This document shows positions 54,401 through 64,000 of a DNA stretch of 64,000 bases, one piece after another. Position 1 is the first letter of the stretch; the number at the start of each line of letters is the position of its first letter. Source of the DNA: Bipolaris cookei. Its lineage: Eukaryota; Ascomycota; Dothideomycetes; Pleosporales; Pleosporaceae. The stretch lies in contig NRSV01000028.1 in NCBI GenBank assembly GCA_002286855.1, forward strand, positions 186,001 through 250,000, in the 5' to 3' direction. The notes under the pieces were generated by a model, which saw only the letters and a program-made list of their open reading frames with translations, did no database searches and was not told where the DNA came from. The translations under genes and the position numbers were made by a program.

Positions 54401-56804
54401 GGTCCATCTCATCCAAGCCTTGACTCCGACTCACCAAAGACACCGGCTGATGGTGAAGCATCGAAGGCTGCTGGAGCTCCGCCTCCACCTCCACCACCGC
54501 CACCTGGTGCTCTTGGATTCCCTACCAACATACCAGCACCACCCCCTATGCCTGGCACTGCGGGAGCTCCACCGCCTCCTCCACCACCGCCGCCACCGCC
54601 TCCAGGAAAACTTGGTTTCAAAGCGGGCATTCCTCCACCACCCCCTATGCCGGGCATGCCAGCGGGTGGAAGCATGCCGCCACCGCCGCCACCACCTCCA
54701 CCAATGCCAGGTGCCAAGCTTCCTGGTTTCCTTCCCAAAGCGCCTGGCTTTGGTGCCGCCCAACAATTTGCCCTTTCCGGACCTCGGCCTAAGAAGAAGC
54801 TCAAGGCTCTTCATTGGGACAAGGTCGACCAACCCACCACAACGGTGTGGGCCACACGTGGTCTTACTTCAGAAGAGAAGGAAGAGAAGTATCAAGAGCT
54901 TGCGAGAAAGGGTGTCTTGGAGGAGGTCGAGAAACTGTTCTTGGCCAAGGAGATCAAGGCGATTGGCAAGAAATCTGGCAAGAAGGACGAAAAGAAGCAG
55001 ATTATCTCCCGCGACCTCATGCACAACTTCCAGATCAGTATGGCCAAGTTCTCCTCTTATGGGGTTGAGGATATTGTACGCATGATTATTCACTGCGACA
55101 GTAAGATTTTGGACGATCCCGTCACCATGGAGTTTTTGCAGAAGAACGACTTTTGTGATATTCCTGACAACACTGCTAAACTCATGGCTCCTTACTCCAA
55201 GGACTGGACCGGACCAAATGCCCACGACAGCAAACGCGAGCAAGATCCAAACGAACTAACCCGAGAAGATCAAATCTATCTTTACACAGCCTACGAGCTC
55301 CATCACTACTGGAAGAGCAGGATGAGGGCGCTTGCACTCACTCGTACGTTTGAAGCCGAGTACGACGAAATATCCAACAAGCTTCTTGAAATCTCGCGAG
55401 TGTCGGAGAGCTTGAGAGATTCGTCTAGTTTGATCAGCGTCTTGGGTCTTATTCTTGACATTGGTAATTTCATGAACGATGCCAATAAACAAGCTAGCGG
55501 TTTCAAGCTTTCGACTCTTGGTCGATTGGGTATGCTCAAGGACGACAAGAACGAGTCTACCTTTGCGGATGTCGTTGAGAGGATTGTGCGCAACCAATAT
55601 TCTGGATGGGAAGGTTTCACCGATGAGATCAGTGGTGTCGTGACGGCGCAAAAGATTAACGTTGAGCAATTGCAAACCGACGCCAAGAAGTACATTGACA
55701 ACATCAAGAACGTCCAAATGTCACTCGACTCTGGTAACCTTTCGGACCCCACCAAATTCCATCCTGAGGACAAGGTATCGATTGTTGTGCAGAGACACAT
55801 GAAGGAGGCAAGAAGGAAGGCAGAGCAATTGCAGGTCTTCCTTGAGGATATGCAAAAGAGCTACGACGACATCATGGCGTTCTATGGAGAAGACCCAAGC
55901 GACGAGAGTGCGAGGAGGGATTTCTTTGCGAAGCTGGCCAACTTTGTTCAAGAGTGGAAGGTAAGTCAGCCCGTTCTACATTCTGCTATTACAGGCGTAT
56001 TGCGTTTGTTTGGCTGCTAACTTGCTTCAGAAATCCAAAGACAAGAACATCCAACTTGAGGAACAACACCGCCGCAATGAAATCTCCATGCGCCGCAAGC
56101 AAGCCCAAAACTCCAATCCTCTCTCTCCCAACGCACTATCCGACTCGGACGCGCCCAAATCTCCCGCCTCTACAGGCGCCATGGACGATCTGCTCCAGAA
56201 GTTGCGTGCCGCAAAACCAGAAGCAAGAGATCAACGCGATCGCCGTCGTCGTGCCCGCTTAAAGGATAGGCACCAAGTCCGCGTGGCTAGTGGCCAAAAA
56301 ATGCCAGAAATCGGCGTCAACGTAGACGACGACAAAGAAAAATCCCAAGAAACAGACGAAAAGAGCAAGCTCTTAAGCCCCACAAGCGATACCGCCGAAA
56401 GCGAAGCCAGCTCCAGCGGTGGCATCGCAGCCATTGCCTCTGACGCCGCCGAAGCAGATATTGCCGACCGCGCAGCCGCCATGCTCGAGGGCCTCCAATC
56501 CGGCGCCTCCATCAACAAAGACGGCTCGCTATCCGTGCGCCGCCGTAGAGAAAGCGCAGATACTGAACGCCAACGGCGGCGCAATCGCCGCCAACAAGCT
56601 GCCTCTGCCAAAGCTGAGGATGGTGGTCTCCTAAGTCCGTCGGCTATACCTGAAGAAGGCGGCGGTAGCGCTAGTATAGATGGTACCGCTGCTGAAGAAG
56701 GAGAAGTCGATGCAGAGAATCCGCCCAGTACCCCTGTTACGGTTGTTCACCCCCCGAGTCCCGAGCTCAAGGGTAGGGAGTTGCCTACGCCACCGCCCGA
56801 GTAA
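51431..56804 (+). CDS. sepA: Diaphanous-type formin (SepA/Bni1 family)
   Basis: Two exons, 51431-55960 and 56031-56804 (70-bp intron), 1767 aa. Domains in order: a Ser/Pro-rich N-terminus (1-260); the GTPase-binding/FH3 region (about 266-690, opening with VEKEFMSLMVKRGWKSLP); a coiled coil (about 720-820); the FH1 region (about 1015-1095) with four long polyproline runs that would bind profilin-actin; the FH2 actin-nucleating domain (about 1120-1500, with KLKALHWDKV and LILDIGNFMNDANKQ); and a DAD autoinhibitory motif at 1561-1590 (MDDLLQKLRAAKPEARDQR) followed by a basic run. It nucleates and elongates unbranched actin at hyphal tips and septa, activated when a Rho GTPase releases the GBD-DAD contact. 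The symbol follows the Aspergillus family name and is inferred from domain order only. Confidence 0.96.
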
Positions 56805-58210
56805 TTGAGCATTGACATTGTAAATTTTTTAAGGTCGAGGGCTTGGTAAGGGTTCTAGGTATAAAGGAAAGGTGGTAGAGGATGGGCGTGCTGTATAGGA
56901 AAGGAGAGAGGTTCACAGCGTAATGTGTTCTTTTTTTTTGAGCTGCAACAGTTGATCAGGGGGGCTGTTTTGGTACCTTATCGATCTACTAGCAAGATCT
57001 TTTTTGTTTCGCTGTTGTCGTGATGCAGCTGTCTTTTTTCTCTTATATCTTCGTTGTATTGTTCGTTTTCCCTTTTTGTTCGCCTTTTTTTGTACCCCGG
57101 CTTCTTTGGGCTACTTTTCTTTTGCGTCATATCTTGGAAATCTTGGATACCCGATTTACCCCATATTCCCTCCCCGCCCCACGCTTCTGTTTTGTTTTCC
57201 TTATACTTTAGTTAATTCAAGATGTTTGGTTGCATGGTTTTTAGTTTGCGTTTGGTTGGGGTGCATATATGTGTGTGGGTTGGGATTATATAGGGTAGGA
57301 TAGGACAGGAAAGAGATTAATGTGGGGGGAGGAGTAGGCATATATGTATGTATGGTATGTATGTGTATGGAATAGATAGGGAGATATATATTTTCTTTTG
57401 ACTTGTTTTTCTTGGAGGGGTTGTTGTGTTGTGTTGTTTTGGGTATATAATTCTTCTTGATTCTGTTTAGGTGTTTTGTTGTGTTTTCATATGTTATGCG
57501 GGTCGAAGTTAAGGTGGCATTACTTTGCGTTGCGTTGAGTTTGGACTATGCGAGTGAAAAGAAGAAAAAAAAAAGGGGGGGAGAGGGGGCTATAGGGAAA
57601 TGGAAAAGGGATGAGCATTTGGCAATGCGGGTTTCCGAGTGTGCATGGGGTGGGGTGGATTGCGGGAGATTTTTAAGTTGCATTTGTAAGGTGCCATTTT
57701 TATTGTCTTCTTTTCGAATTTGAAGGATGTAGAGGTGGAAAGACAGGGTAGAAGCTGGCAATGTGAGAAGTTTATCAATCTTTTTTTTTACGTGTGTACT
57801 GGTTATGTCTGAGATTTGGCTTCCGATGTATAGGTGGGAGTATGGATAAATGGCAGTGACCTTTTTTCTCGGAAAGAACAGTCTACAGTTGATACTCTGG
57901 TCCTCGGTCTAGTTGTTCCAGGTGGCTCATGAGGGGTAATGAAGCGTCACTTTGGCCATTGGAATTTTACAAATCTCAATCTAGGAGTCTTGATGGATCA
58001 AGTACTGATTGTTTATATTCCTGTAAATACCTTAGAAACACAATTCTCTCCTATCTTCCAAGCGCAATGGTATCATTAAATACAAACCGTGAAACAGAAA
58101 CACATACAATACAATAATGAGAAAAGAAAAGAAAAGAAAACCCGGAATATACATCGAATATCGTAACGCGTGTATGAGATCACTCCTCCACTCAACATCA
58201 CTACCCCAAC
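56805..58210. other. 3' flank of the formin; T/G-rich low-complexity tract
   Basis: From 56,930 to about 57,800 the plus strand is T- and G-rich with poly-T runs and a TATG-type repeat (about 57,335-57,375). A GAAAA repeat lies near 58,120-58,140. No gene is supported. Confidence 0.5.
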
Positions 58211-59266
58211 CTACCACGTAAATCTCCCAGTAACACTCCTCCCCTTAACCTCCCTCTTAGAAGCACTAGTCTTAGGCAACGCACTCGTACAATCAATCAT
58301 ATTCCGATTCGTCACACCCATCATACTCATCTTGGCCATGGCAACAATAAATGCGTCGTCCCAAGCCTTCTTACTAACACCAAACCTAGCAAAAGCAAGC
58401 GCAGTCGCCGGGTTCCTTGCAATGTTCCTATCAGCTGGAAGGGTAAAAGGCGCGTTTCCTCGGAGAGTCTCGGTGTAGTACTTGATGTCCCAGACGCCTG
58501 GGGTAGAATCGAGAGCCGCGCCGGCTTGGGAGGGGTCGACGAATTGCTGTTTGGCGGTTGAGTGGGCGCCGAGTAGGGCGGCGAGATCGACGGGTGTGAA
58601 GCCTTTGGACGCTGTGAAGGTGTTTTGTTAGAAAAGGGGGGTTTCTCAAGGGGTACTGGTCGAAGAGAAGGAAGATTTACAAAATAATCTGACGACATCG
58701 TTTCCTCTGGCATCACCTCGTGGTAGTATTCTCCAGTCGTTTTCGCGGCTAGAGTCTTGTCGTCCGATTCGCACGGGGACGGTGGGACCTTCAGGGCATG
58801 TCTTGACGGCATGTGCGGCGGCGAACTGGATTAGATCGCCGACACCGACGTTAGTTTGCGAGGCTACGCCTGCCAAGTTGCTGCAGAAGCGCTGGAGGCC
58901 GCGGCTTGGGGCTTGTGCACACTCGTTGGCTAGGATGAGAGAGCCATCACAGGCTCCTGGGAAGCAGTCATGGAAAGCAGCTCGGATGGCGGCCCGAGCA
59001 GCATCTGTGCATTCGCCGTTTGTAGAGAATTGTTGGGTAAGAGTGGCGGATATTTGGGTCCAGATGGCAGGGCATTCGCTTGGATCTTGTTTATTGCCGC
59101 CGAAGATGTTGCTGAGTAGGCCGAAGATGTTGATGAACTGTCGCTTCTGTACTGGAGCTGGATCTGCAACTATCCACTTCTCATCTTCACCAAATGTGTC
59201 ATTTTTGTAGGCTTGAATTGTACTGGCAGCCACTAGGCCAGAGACCAGAATATTGCGAATATACAT
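58211..59266 (-). CDS. Secreted class II-type haem peroxidase
   Basis: Two exons, 59266-58681 and 58611-58211 (69-bp intron), 328 aa. A signal peptide (ILVSGLVAASTIQA) is followed by a possible propeptide ending in Lys-Arg at 41-42. The distal haem pocket is AAIRAAFHDCFPGACDG (Arg95, His99) and the proximal ligand is His212 in LAALLGAHSTAKQQF. Spaced cysteines fit the disulfides of secreted fungal peroxidases. The family uses hydrogen peroxide to oxidise phenolics or lignin-like substrates. No Mn-binding or surface-Trp site can be assigned by eye, so I would not call it a true ligninase. The GMC oxidoreductase in this window could supply peroxide to such enzymes, but that link is inference. 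Confidence 0.93.
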
Positions 59267-62260
59267 TAGTTATGTGACGCAAAAACTACGATTGTGGCCA
59301 AAAGATTGTTTGGGGGATGAGGAGTCAAGGTGACTGGAACAAGTTGTAAAGTAAAGTAATAAACGATTGTGATAGTATTGATTCCAAATAGAAAGATGTC
59401 TGAGGCTCATCTACTTATACATAGTGACATCTTTCGGATGGCAGCAGGGGTAGCACTCACGATTAATGTTCATCCACGATATGGCACGAGCAGATCTGCG
59501 TCCAAACCCTGACGCTCAAGGGTAAGCTTTAGAAAGAAATCTGAAATAGAAATAGATCTGACGGGCCACTAGTCAGGCGATGAGAACGACCCGTTGTTGT
59601 TTTGAAGAACGGTTACCCACTAACATGTTTCCAATATGATAACGCATGCTTGCAGTCCGGCAAAGGGTAGCCGATGTGCAGATCGTCTTTGGACATGCTG
59701 CGTGATTGCAATAACCTACCTCATAAGACAAGCTGGGTATATTTGGGAGCCTAGGTTGGCAACGTCTTACTCGCTAACATCTCATGGCGGTCGTGTTGTG
59801 CATCTCTGCCGTCAGCTTAGAGCATACGTAGTGCGCCACCGGAAACCACCATTCCAGAAGTACTTGACGCCGTTATTCAAATGTAAGAACCGTCCCATGG
59901 CAGGGCCTTTCGGGAATCCAGGAGACCATCTACTGCTTGATTGGAAGTGAACCCTTTTCGTGTCGAAACAATAAGTTGCTAAAGAAAGGCGTGGGGATAA
60001 TGTCTATTGTTTCAGGATAGATTTAGACTAGCGAGCGCTATGGAGCAGATCACCGCCGGCAATAGACGAGGATCGCCGCTACTCTGGGGTTTGGGCCATA
60101 GGCGCCATAAGTTTGAGGCATCAGGGATTAAGATTGACCTTTACCAGACGGGGATTAGCATATTAAGGTTGTTTATCGTGGGCTGGTCAGCGACGGATTC
60201 CAACTTCTGGACCAATCTTCTTCATTGGGTGTTTCTTCCATGAAATATGACCGTAAGGTGCTATTTTGAACAAAGATTACTGGTGTTGACTGCAGGGAAA
60301 GTGGTACAGGGATTCAAGTGGGTGTTGTGTTGGAAATGCGAAGTGGACGCTTCTACGAAGATAGTCAAAACGGTAGCCCCTAGCGAGAACCTTATTGCCG
60401 AATTGCGCCCTTGCAATTAGTTCTCGCCCCACTAGTATCACTAACTTAATTATAGTCTCCTGTACAAGCATTTAGACCGCGCCGGGTGCCGCAAGGCTTG
60501 GTGAACTAGCAGTATCAGTGTTCGCTACTGAGGAGATGTGGCAGACACACCAGACATCAGCCTCAAGCGCATATTCGCACCAGTGACAAAATGTAATATT
60601 TCCAGAGACCAGCAGTACGAAAGAAGACCCTACTGACGTGAAATGTCTTATTTGCATACTTGCTATGTGAGACCCTCGCTTCGAGCTCATGCAGCGCGAA
60701 ACCGATATGCACGCACCGCCGCTCTACCACCCCAAAGAACGCCACCGCCTCTCAGTGGCTGAACTATAGTCATTCGAGGTCTTTCGTGTCACGTCGCGAA
60801 TACGCGCCGCCAATCATTGAAATGTGGTGAGACTTACGTAGTCGCAAAGTCATTTGAGTAAATTTAGCTCCAGTTGCAATGTTTGTGAGATGCTACGGCA
60901 GCGAACGCGATGAAATTAGTGCTTACGCTTTCTGTAACTGACAGGACGTGTCAAGAATTATGATGTTTGTAGCAGATATGACAGAATGGCGTAGGTGATT
61001 GTGGATAAAGAGAGTACGTGGTACGTGGTTATGGAACGACTTGGGATGATACCAGGGAAATGTGACCTGCAAAGGGAGGTTCTAGGCACGCAAAGATGCC
61101 GTGATAGTGTTAAACCCAGTCCTTTAGTGATGAGAATAGCATGCGGGTTAGCCGGGTAGATCGATATCGAGTACTTACTCGGACAGAGCTCGAGTGTGCG
61201 CGGCCGAACCCAACTAACTACATTCCAGGTGACGATTGAGTTGTGACAAATTTCCGCACTCCGCGCCAAGTGGTACATGAACGACCATCACCACTGTAGA
61301 CCATGGGATGACTAAACAGGCGACAATGGTGTTGGCGTTTCACGGAAACAGCTTCGTACCACTTAGTCGTATAGGTATCGCCCAAGTACTTCATAAATTG
61401 AGCAAAAGTAGTTTTATCTGAGTCACCTTACTAAAATGCTGCTCACACTATTAGCCATGTTCATTTTCTTTCATTGCGGTTGCTCCGATCCGCAAACCGA
61501 TGTCTTCGAAACATTTAACATGTACAATGATCAGCAGACTAGCGATGGGTCTAGAAGAAGTTTATGCTCATTACCTCAAATAGCAATTACACATTTGCAA
61601 TTAATTATATTGGCCCGTAATCCTCCCCGCCCGCATATCATACATATGCAAGCCAAGAATGTTGGGGTAGAAGCAGGAAGCTCGAGAACACGTACCTTAT
61701 GAATTGGCCCTAGCTGCAGCTGCACGGTGACGTCACACTCTCAACCACATACCATCTTTCCCTCTGACCAGTAAGCGATTTGCAGCTTTCTTTGCTACGA
61801 AAGGCAGAATCTTGCGATGAAAGAGAATTTAAGAGCTTGGAAGCACGGAAAGAAATTATAAAAACGTTTGATATGACCTCGAAGATGACCAATACGCGCT
61901 CATCTTATACACAAGGGTAGGAAGATTAACTTTCATCCGTCATTACCGGTAAGCTTGGAAAGAAGAAAAAACACCTTGACTACACTTAGCCCCACGAAAG
62001 AGACGGTGCTACATATACCTGAACATCTAAATTTCAGGTGAGATTGATGTGCACAATTACTAACTAAAGACACGAACATGCCTATTTACATCCCAGCATT
62101 CCCTACGGCATGCAAATACGAGGCCATACCCACCCCAAGGTTCGCCCCGCATAATGACCCGCATCCTATTCGGCCCGTACTACACCTGCCTCAAAGCCTA
62201 AAATATAAAAAAAGACCATCCTGCACAAGCGCCCTCACCCCACCCACCCAAACATCCACC
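59267..62260. other. Gene-empty stretch of 3 kb
   Basis: All frames are short and interrupted. I found no domain, no terminal inverted repeats with target duplications and no tRNA-like structure. The first 150 bp hold the peroxidase promoter. A plus-strand frame open from 62,078 only extends the next gene with low-complexity residues. Confidence 0.45.
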
Positions 62261-63229
62261 ATGCTCCTCCCCTACCTCCGCAAAGCCCTCCCACCCCTCC
62301 TCCTTCTCTTTCACCCAACAACCCAACAACAACCCCCCATACCCCAACCCACCTACCCCTCATGCCACCCTAACACCACCTCCCTCCTCCCCCCTCAAAC
62401 CTGGGATTCCCACATGCACATCCTCGACCCCATCCGCTTCCCCTACGACCCCTCTGCCTCCTACAACACCAGCGTACACTCCCTCTGGTCTGCCCTAACC
62501 TTCGAAACCCGCATCGGAATCTCCAACATCGTCATTGTTCAACCTTCTCTCTACGCCAACAACAACACCTTCCTCCTCACCCAGCTGCGTGCCATCGGCC
62601 CAGAGAATGCGCGTGGAGTCGTGCAGTTTGCACCGGATATCGCGCGGAGTGTGCTTTATGAGTGGCATGGACTCGGTGTGCGGGGTGTACGGCTGAACTT
62701 GCTGGATAGCGCGAAAACGATGGATGATAGCGTGCTTGCGCAGCTGGTACAGCAGTATGCGAATGTAGTGAGGCCGTTGGGGTGGGTGTTGCAGATTTAT
62801 ATTTCCATGGAGAGGATTGGGGATATTGAGGAGACGTTGCGCGGATTAAATGTTACCTTGTGTTTTGATCATTTTGGACATCCTGAGTTGCCGGCGTTGG
62901 AGCAGGGAGAGGAGAAGGGATTTGATGTTTATTCAGTGGCGGGGTTTGGAGCTTTGATAAGGTTGATTGGGGAGGGGAGAACGTGGGTTAAGTTTTCTGG
63001 TGCTTATCGGGTTGATGGGAAGATGGTGGCGTTGAATAGTGTGGCGAGGGAGATACTTAAGGTTAGGACGGATAGGATGGTGTTTGCGACGGATTGGCCG
63101 CATACGAGGTTTGAGGATTATGATGTTCGGCCGTTTGTGAAGAGGTGTCTTGAATGGGCACAGGAGTTCAATTGTGTAGAGCAGATGTTTAGTGGGAATG
63201 CGAGGACGCTGTGGGATGTCAAGAGTTGA
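62261..63229 (+). CDS. Secreted amidohydrolase-2-like protein
   Basis: A single exon, 322 aa from the ATG at 62261; the frame is open to an ATG at 62078, but only the inner start exposes a signal peptide (LRKALPPLLLLFHP). The metal site opens with WDSHMHILDP (His51 and His53), and a later CFDHFGHPELPAL and FATDWPH supply the His and Asp ligands expected of amidohydrolase-2 (2-pyrone-4,6-dicarboxylate hydrolase-like) proteins. These cleave lactone or decarboxylate aromatic-derived acids; the substrate is unknown, and secretion is unusual for the family. Codon use changes sharply near 62,590, from almost all C-ending to G/T-ending, within one continuous domain. Confidence 0.83.
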   Translation: MLLPYLRKALPPLLLLFHPTTQQQPPIPQPTYPSCHPNTTSLLPPQTWDSHMHILDPIRFPYDPSASYNTSVHSLWSALTFETRIGISNIVIVQPSLYANNNTFLLTQLRAIGPENARGVVQFAPDIARSVLYEWHGLGVRGVRLNLLDSAKTMDDSVLAQLVQQYANVVRPLGWVLQIYISMERIGDIEETLRGLNVTLCFDHFGHPELPALEQGEEKGFDVYSVAGFGALIRLIGEGRTWVKFSGAYRVDGKMVALNSVAREILKVRTDRMVFATDWPHTRFEDYDVRPFVKRCLEWAQEFNCVEQMFSGNARTLWDVKS

Positions 63230-63499
63230 TTGTATAAGAGATTGCTCTCTAGGCTGAGTACGATTGGGCGTCACCTTGAGTTCTTGAGATGTCACAGCCA
63301 AGTGGCTGTAAGCATTATTCTACCAGCAGACACCTGAAAACTCTTGAACTAGGCTCATCAAAGGTAACAGGCATCCATCGGACTATATGCTAACAACACC
63401 CAAACGCCGTCGCCATGCATATCTGCACATCGTGCTAGGTATCCACATTAATACCTAATGAGCAACGCCAATTCCAAACTTCAATAGAACTCCGTGTTC

Positions 63500-64000
63500 C
63501 TACTTCCCCCCAAAGATCCTCTTGATATCTGCAAACTTGACTGGTTTGACAAGATACATGTCCACGCCTGCCTCTTGAGCATCCATCTGATCCTGCGCAC
63601 TCGCTAGTCCCGTGAGCGCTACAATATGGCTTTTAGGCAGTCCCATCTTGGCCTCGTATTGCCGAATCTGTCTCGTACTCGTCAGACCATCCATTACCGG
63701 CATGCTCAGGTCCATGAGCACAAACTCAAAGGGTCTACTTGGTGAGGTCGTAGATCTAGATTCAGATTTGAATGTTTCAAGAGCTTCGAGACCATTGGTA
63801 GCTTCGACATAACGCAGATTCTGACGCTTAGCGAACACGACCAGGAGTTTGAGATTGATAGCATTGTCGTCTACAAGAAGAACGCGTGGATTAAAGTACT
63901 CGCCATTTTCACTGTGGCTGGGACTTAAAGGAGTGATGGTTGAGGGGAAAGGCCTTGGCGGAGGTGGTGAGGGAAATCCGATAGAATCATCATCTTGCTT
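63500..64000 (-). CDS. Response-regulator receiver domain of a hybrid histidine kinase (C-terminal part)
   Basis: The minus frame is open from base 64000 to the stop at 63500 (166 codons), so the N-terminal part lies outside the window. A Pro/Ser-rich linker (FPSPPPPRPFPSTITPLSPS) precedes a complete receiver domain: VLLVDDNAIN (acidic pair), VLMDLSMPVMDG (phospho-acceptor Asp), ALTGLAS (Thr) and LVKPVK (Lys). The domain ends the protein. This layout is that of fungal hybrid sensor kinases, which pass phosphate through an HPt protein to Skn7 and Ssk1 regulators. The kinase type cannot be told from this fragment. A GTG at 63838 is not the real start, because the domain begins upstream of it. 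Confidence 0.92.
   Translation of the reverse strand, partial: KQDDDSIGFPSPPPPRPFPSTITPLSPSHSENGEYFNPRVLLVDDNAINLKLLVVFAKRQNLRYVEATNGLEALETFKSESRSTTSPSRPFEFVLMDLSMPVMDGLTSTRQIRQYEAKMGLPKSHIVALTGLASAQDQMDAQEAGVDMYLVKPVKFADIKRIFGGK

Noticed and set aside
54123..55085. A 320-codon plus-strand frame within the formin
   Set aside because: It is an out-of-frame reading of the repetitive polyproline FH1 region and the start of FH2.
59636..60243. Two short plus-strand frames in the 3-kb gene-empty stretch
   Set aside because: Neither has a domain, signal peptide or convincing splice context.
1..64000. tRNA or rRNA genes, CRISPR arrays or bacterial-type operons
   Set aside because: A scan for the conserved TTCGANNC arm, rRNA-like stretches and regular spacer arrays found nothing convincing, and the intron-containing genes are fungal.

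Overview
The window looks like nuclear DNA of a filamentous ascomycete. Genes sit on both strands without operons. Most have 0-3 introns of about 45-110 bp with GT..AG ends and CTAAC/CTGAC-like branch points. The gene set is typical of mould fungi: a formin of the SepA/Bni1 type, Byr4/Bfa1-like, XRCC4/Lif1-like, NAD formate dehydrogenase, GH10 xylanase, GMC oxidoreductase, class II-type peroxidase and a hybrid-kinase receiver domain. Paralog-rich F-box-like, BTB and MYND genes suggest a dothideomycete, perhaps Pleosporales; that placement is inference. All intron coordinates come from reading splice sites and frame by eye, and every multi-exon model given closes to a whole number of codons unless stated.

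Layout. 0-5.4 kb: a long minus-strand gene cut by the left edge, then a four-exon transcription-factor-like gene. 5.4-16.7 kb: gene-poor stretches around a gene hit by a 199-bp hAT-like MITE, a small proline-rich membrane protein, an acyl-CoA dehydrogenase carrying one in-frame stop, and two unknown proteins. 16.7-25.3 kb: secreted GH10 xylanase, a decayed MYND gene carrying a 51-bp hairpin insert, an AEQDRY-repeat protein, a 407-bp Harbinger-like MITE and a secreted GMC oxidoreductase. 25.3-29.3 kb: no convincing gene, but at least four diverged copies of a roughly 130-bp module.

29.3-39.5 kb: a housekeeping block (WD40 protein, Byr4/Bfa1-like, XRCC4/Lif1-like and an unknown nuclear-looking protein). 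39.5-46 kb: a strand-asymmetric intergenic tract, a small secreted protein with an apparent 1-bp frameshift, and F-box-like and BTB-like genes. 48-57 kb: formate dehydrogenase, a small membrane protein and the large formin. 58-64 kb: secreted haem peroxidase, a gene-empty 3 kb, a secreted amidohydrolase-like protein and the receiver domain of a two-component protein cut by the right edge.

How genes relate: the linkage is mostly incidental. Byr4 and the formin both serve septation and cytokinesis; the xylanase, peroxidase, GMC enzyme and amidohydrolase are secreted enzymes fitting plant-matter breakdown. No secondary-metabolite cluster and no clearly novel multi-gene system is visible. The most unusual content is the set of non-autonomous transposons and their effects on reading frames, the diverged repeat array near 27 kb, and a repeated flip from C-rich to G/T-rich codon usage inside single genes.
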